NCBI RefSeq assembly: GCF_001486585.1
Contig: NZ_LN909042.1
Coordinates: 124,001-188,000, forward strand
DNA length: 64,000 bases
Origin: Paenibacillus senegalimassiliensis
Lineage (GTDB): Bacteria; Bacillota; Bacilli; Paenibacillales; Paenibacillaceae
Direction of reading: 5' to 3'
A model generated the notes under the pieces. The model did no database searches, was not told the origin of the DNA, and saw nothing but the letters and a program-made list of their open reading frames with translations. Of the stretch, positions 62,460 through 64,000 are shown piece by piece; position 1 is the first letter of the stretch; every line of letters starts with the position of its first letter. The translations under genes and the position numbers were made by a program.

Positions 62460-63440
62460 ATGAGCTTTTTTAAAAACCAGTTTGCCAACGTAGTCGAATG
62501 GGAAGAATTCCGGGACGATATGATCTTCTGGAAATGGAACAATCGCGAGATCAAGAAGGGCAGTAAGCTGATTATTCGCGCGGGCCAGGATGCGATCTTC
62601 ATCAACAATGGCAAGATTGAGGGGATCTTCAAGGATGATGGCGAGTTTAACGTCGAATCTGAAATTGTGCCGTTCCTGTCGACACTGAAGGGCTTCAAGT
62701 TCGGCTTTAACAGCGGGATGCGAGTGGAAGTTCTGTTCGTCAACACGAAGGAATTTACCGTCCGTTGGGGAACCCAGAATCCGGTGCTGATTCCAACGCC
62801 GCAATTGCCTGGGGGCATGCCGATTCGCGCGAACGGAACGTTCAACTTCAAGGTGAACGATTATGTGACGTTGATCGATAAGGTGGCGGGAATTAAGCAA
62901 AGTTATCTGGTGGATGACGTGAAGATTCGGATTACGTCTGTGCTGGATCAATTGCTGATGAAGTGGATTAGCCGGGAAGGTAAGGATATGTTCAATCTGC
63001 AAGCCAACAGTGCGGAGATCGCCAGAGGTATCCGTGAAGATTTGGATATGCAGGTAATGGATGACGGCCTGGCGATTACGGGCTTCCAGGTGATGAGCTT
63101 CAATTATCCGAAGGAAATTCAGGACATGATCAACAAGACCGCTTCCCATGAGATGATCGGTAACTTGTCCAAATACCAGCAGGTCAGTATGACCGACGGC
63201 ATGGCTTCCGGGAAGGTGCAAGGCGCCGGTGCTGCCTCTGATATGGCGGGCATGATGATGGGGATGAACATCGCCAAGGAAATGATGAAGAATATGGAAG
63301 AGGGACAGTCCTCGTCTGCGCCTGTATCCGGCGGCGGGAACAGTGGGGGCGGTGCCAAGAAGCCGAACTTCTGCCCAAATTGCGGAGCGAAGAATGAAGG
63401 GGCGAATTTCTGTTCCAATTGTGGGCAGAAGCTGGCCTAG
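62460..63440 (+). CDS. SPFH-domain protein with C-terminal zinc ribbon (YdjI-like)
   Basis: 326 residues. The ATG at 62460 is preferred over an upstream GTG. The SPFH/Band-7 region is about 15-245 (NQFANVVEWEEFRDDMIFWK, LIIRAGQDAIFINNGKIEG, FQVMSFNYPKEIQDMINK). A Met/Gly-rich linker precedes a zinc ribbon (FCPNCGAKN, FCSNCGQKL). In B. subtilis the orthologue recruits PspA to membranes. Completes the pspA operon. Confidence 0.92.
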   Translation: MSFFKNQFANVVEWEEFRDDMIFWKWNNREIKKGSKLIIRAGQDAIFINNGKIEGIFKDDGEFNVESEIVPFLSTLKGFKFGFNSGMRVEVLFVNTKEFTVRWGTQNPVLIPTPQLPGGMPIRANGTFNFKVNDYVTLIDKVAGIKQSYLVDDVKIRITSVLDQLLMKWISREGKDMFNLQANSAEIARGIREDLDMQVMDDGLAITGFQVMSFNYPKEIQDMINKTASHEMIGNLSKYQQVSMTDGMASGKVQGAGAASDMAGMMMGMNIAKEMMKNMEEGQSSSAPVSGGGNSGGGAKKPNFCPNCGAKNEGANFCSNCGQKLA

Positions 63441-63486
63441 AGCAAGGCAAGCAGACTCAGGTTGCAGCGTAAGCTCACCCAGATCG

Positions 63487-63513
63487 TCAGGCTTCGATCA
63501 GGAGCCTGATTTA
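63487..63513 (+). terminator. Weak terminator after the SPFH gene
   Basis: TCAGGCT and AGCCTGA arms around TCGATCAGG, followed by TTTA. Confidence 0.5.
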
Positions 63514-63595
63514 TGCTATGATGCTATATAAGTCGTACTAAAGAAAGCGCATAACAAGCAAGCGATTCTACCAGATCGGGGAGTGGCGTGGCGAA

Positions 63596-63781
63596 ATGAG
63601 ATTTAATTTTTGGCGGCCGATTTTTTTGATTTTGATAGCCATCTTAACTAATAACCTGGTAACCAACCTGTGTATGTTGTTAGGGATGGCTAAAGAACCG
63701 GCGACTAATGTCGGCTTCTTGGCGATGATTATCGCGGCGATTCTGGTGTATGTTCGGTTCAATAGGAACCGACAGAGGTAG
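63596..63781 (+). CDS. Small two-helix membrane protein
   Basis: 61 residues. Two hydrophobic segments (about 7-30 and 38-54) and a basic tail RFNRNRQR. GGGGAG lies about 15 bases before the ATG, a loose spacing. No family recognised. It may be a separate gene from the pspA operon. Confidence 0.6.
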   Translation: MRFNFWRPIFLILIAILTNNLVTNLCMLLGMAKEPATNVGFLAMIIAAILVYVRFNRNRQR

Positions 63782-64000
63782 CCAGCACTAGGGCGCGGTG
63801 AGCTGCCCCGGACTCGGTATAGAATCGGAAGCAATGGTGTGTCTTCTATACTGGTCCGGTCGCAGGTTTCATATTGCTCGCCGGGCTTCTTAGAGTGCGT
63901 GAGTAGAACAGTTGTAGTGACATTGATTCAGACCATAAGGGCCTTAATTCCGTTGAAGAACGGGATGATAGATCGGATGGCATTATAGCCTAGCTTCATG
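63782..64000. other. Terminal stretch without recognised gene
   Basis: The last 219 bases of the window show no credible open frame or structure. Confidence 0.6.

Overview
The window looks like chromosomal DNA of a Paenibacillus-type Firmicute. The reasons are the moderate GC content, strong AGGAGG-type ribosome binding sites with many GTG and TTG starts, a large load of secreted and imported-sugar genes, a pspA-ydjGHI-like envelope-stress operon, and a DUF6809-type small protein. Species cannot be named from the sequence alone. No rRNA, tRNA, CRISPR array or prophage was seen.

Layout. (1) 49-7109, minus strand: six tightly overlapping genes (KAS III, ATP-grasp ligase, SDR epimerase, MBL hydrolase, PaaK/F390-synthetase-like adenylating enzyme, GNAT-like protein) that read as a small-molecule biosynthesis cassette. 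The epimerase is frameshifted by a perfect 44-bp tandem duplication. (2) 7306-8731: an Imm33/DUF2185 protein and a YitT-family membrane protein. (3) 8989-10264: an IS3-family (IS150-like) insertion sequence with a programmed -1 frameshift, set among degenerate REP-like units. (4) 10573-12848: ahpC-ahpF with overlapping Fur-like and PerR-like operators. (5) 12884-15604: a secreted modular GH10 xylanase. (6) 15867-22123: an ABC importer operon that includes a beta-CASP metallo-beta-lactamase protein, divergent from a LysR regulator. (7) 22256-24618: a secreted CYTH-like protein and a DUF1266 protein.

(8) 24780-35625: a carbohydrate locus. On the minus strand are a ROK regulator, a FucI-type isomerase, a CUT1 sugar importer, a MITE-like palindrome and a GH125 mannosidase. 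Divergently on the plus strand are a six-hairpin glycosidase-like protein, a PfkB kinase and an Rpe/AlsE-like epimerase. The isomerase-kinase-epimerase set with no aldolase argues for a ketose-phosphate epimerisation route (D-arabinose- or D-altrose/allulose-like) rather than L-fucose. (9) 35817-43084: a beta-1,4-galactan locus with an extracellular GH53-CBM61 enzyme, an importer, a second GH53 lacking a signal peptide, and an AraC regulator. (10) 43308-46698: a CPBP membrane protease, a two-component system and two unknown small proteins. (11) 46699-48941: an AT-rich island carrying an Mrr-type nuclease.

(12) 49144-51564: a DUF6809 protein and a lipoprotein FMN/FAD fumarate-reductase-like enzyme behind two Rex-like operators. 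(13) 51840-58477: an ABC importer, DeoR regulator, NPP-type phosphodiesterase and PHP phosphoesterase operon, probably scavenging an organophosphorus compound. (14) 58601-63781: a VanZ-domain protein, then pspA, a zinc-ribbon protein, a TPM protein and an SPFH protein behind a sigma-W-like promoter, and a small membrane protein. The last 220 bases hold nothing I recognise.

None of the functions rests on a database search. All calls come from motifs, gene order and family knowledge.
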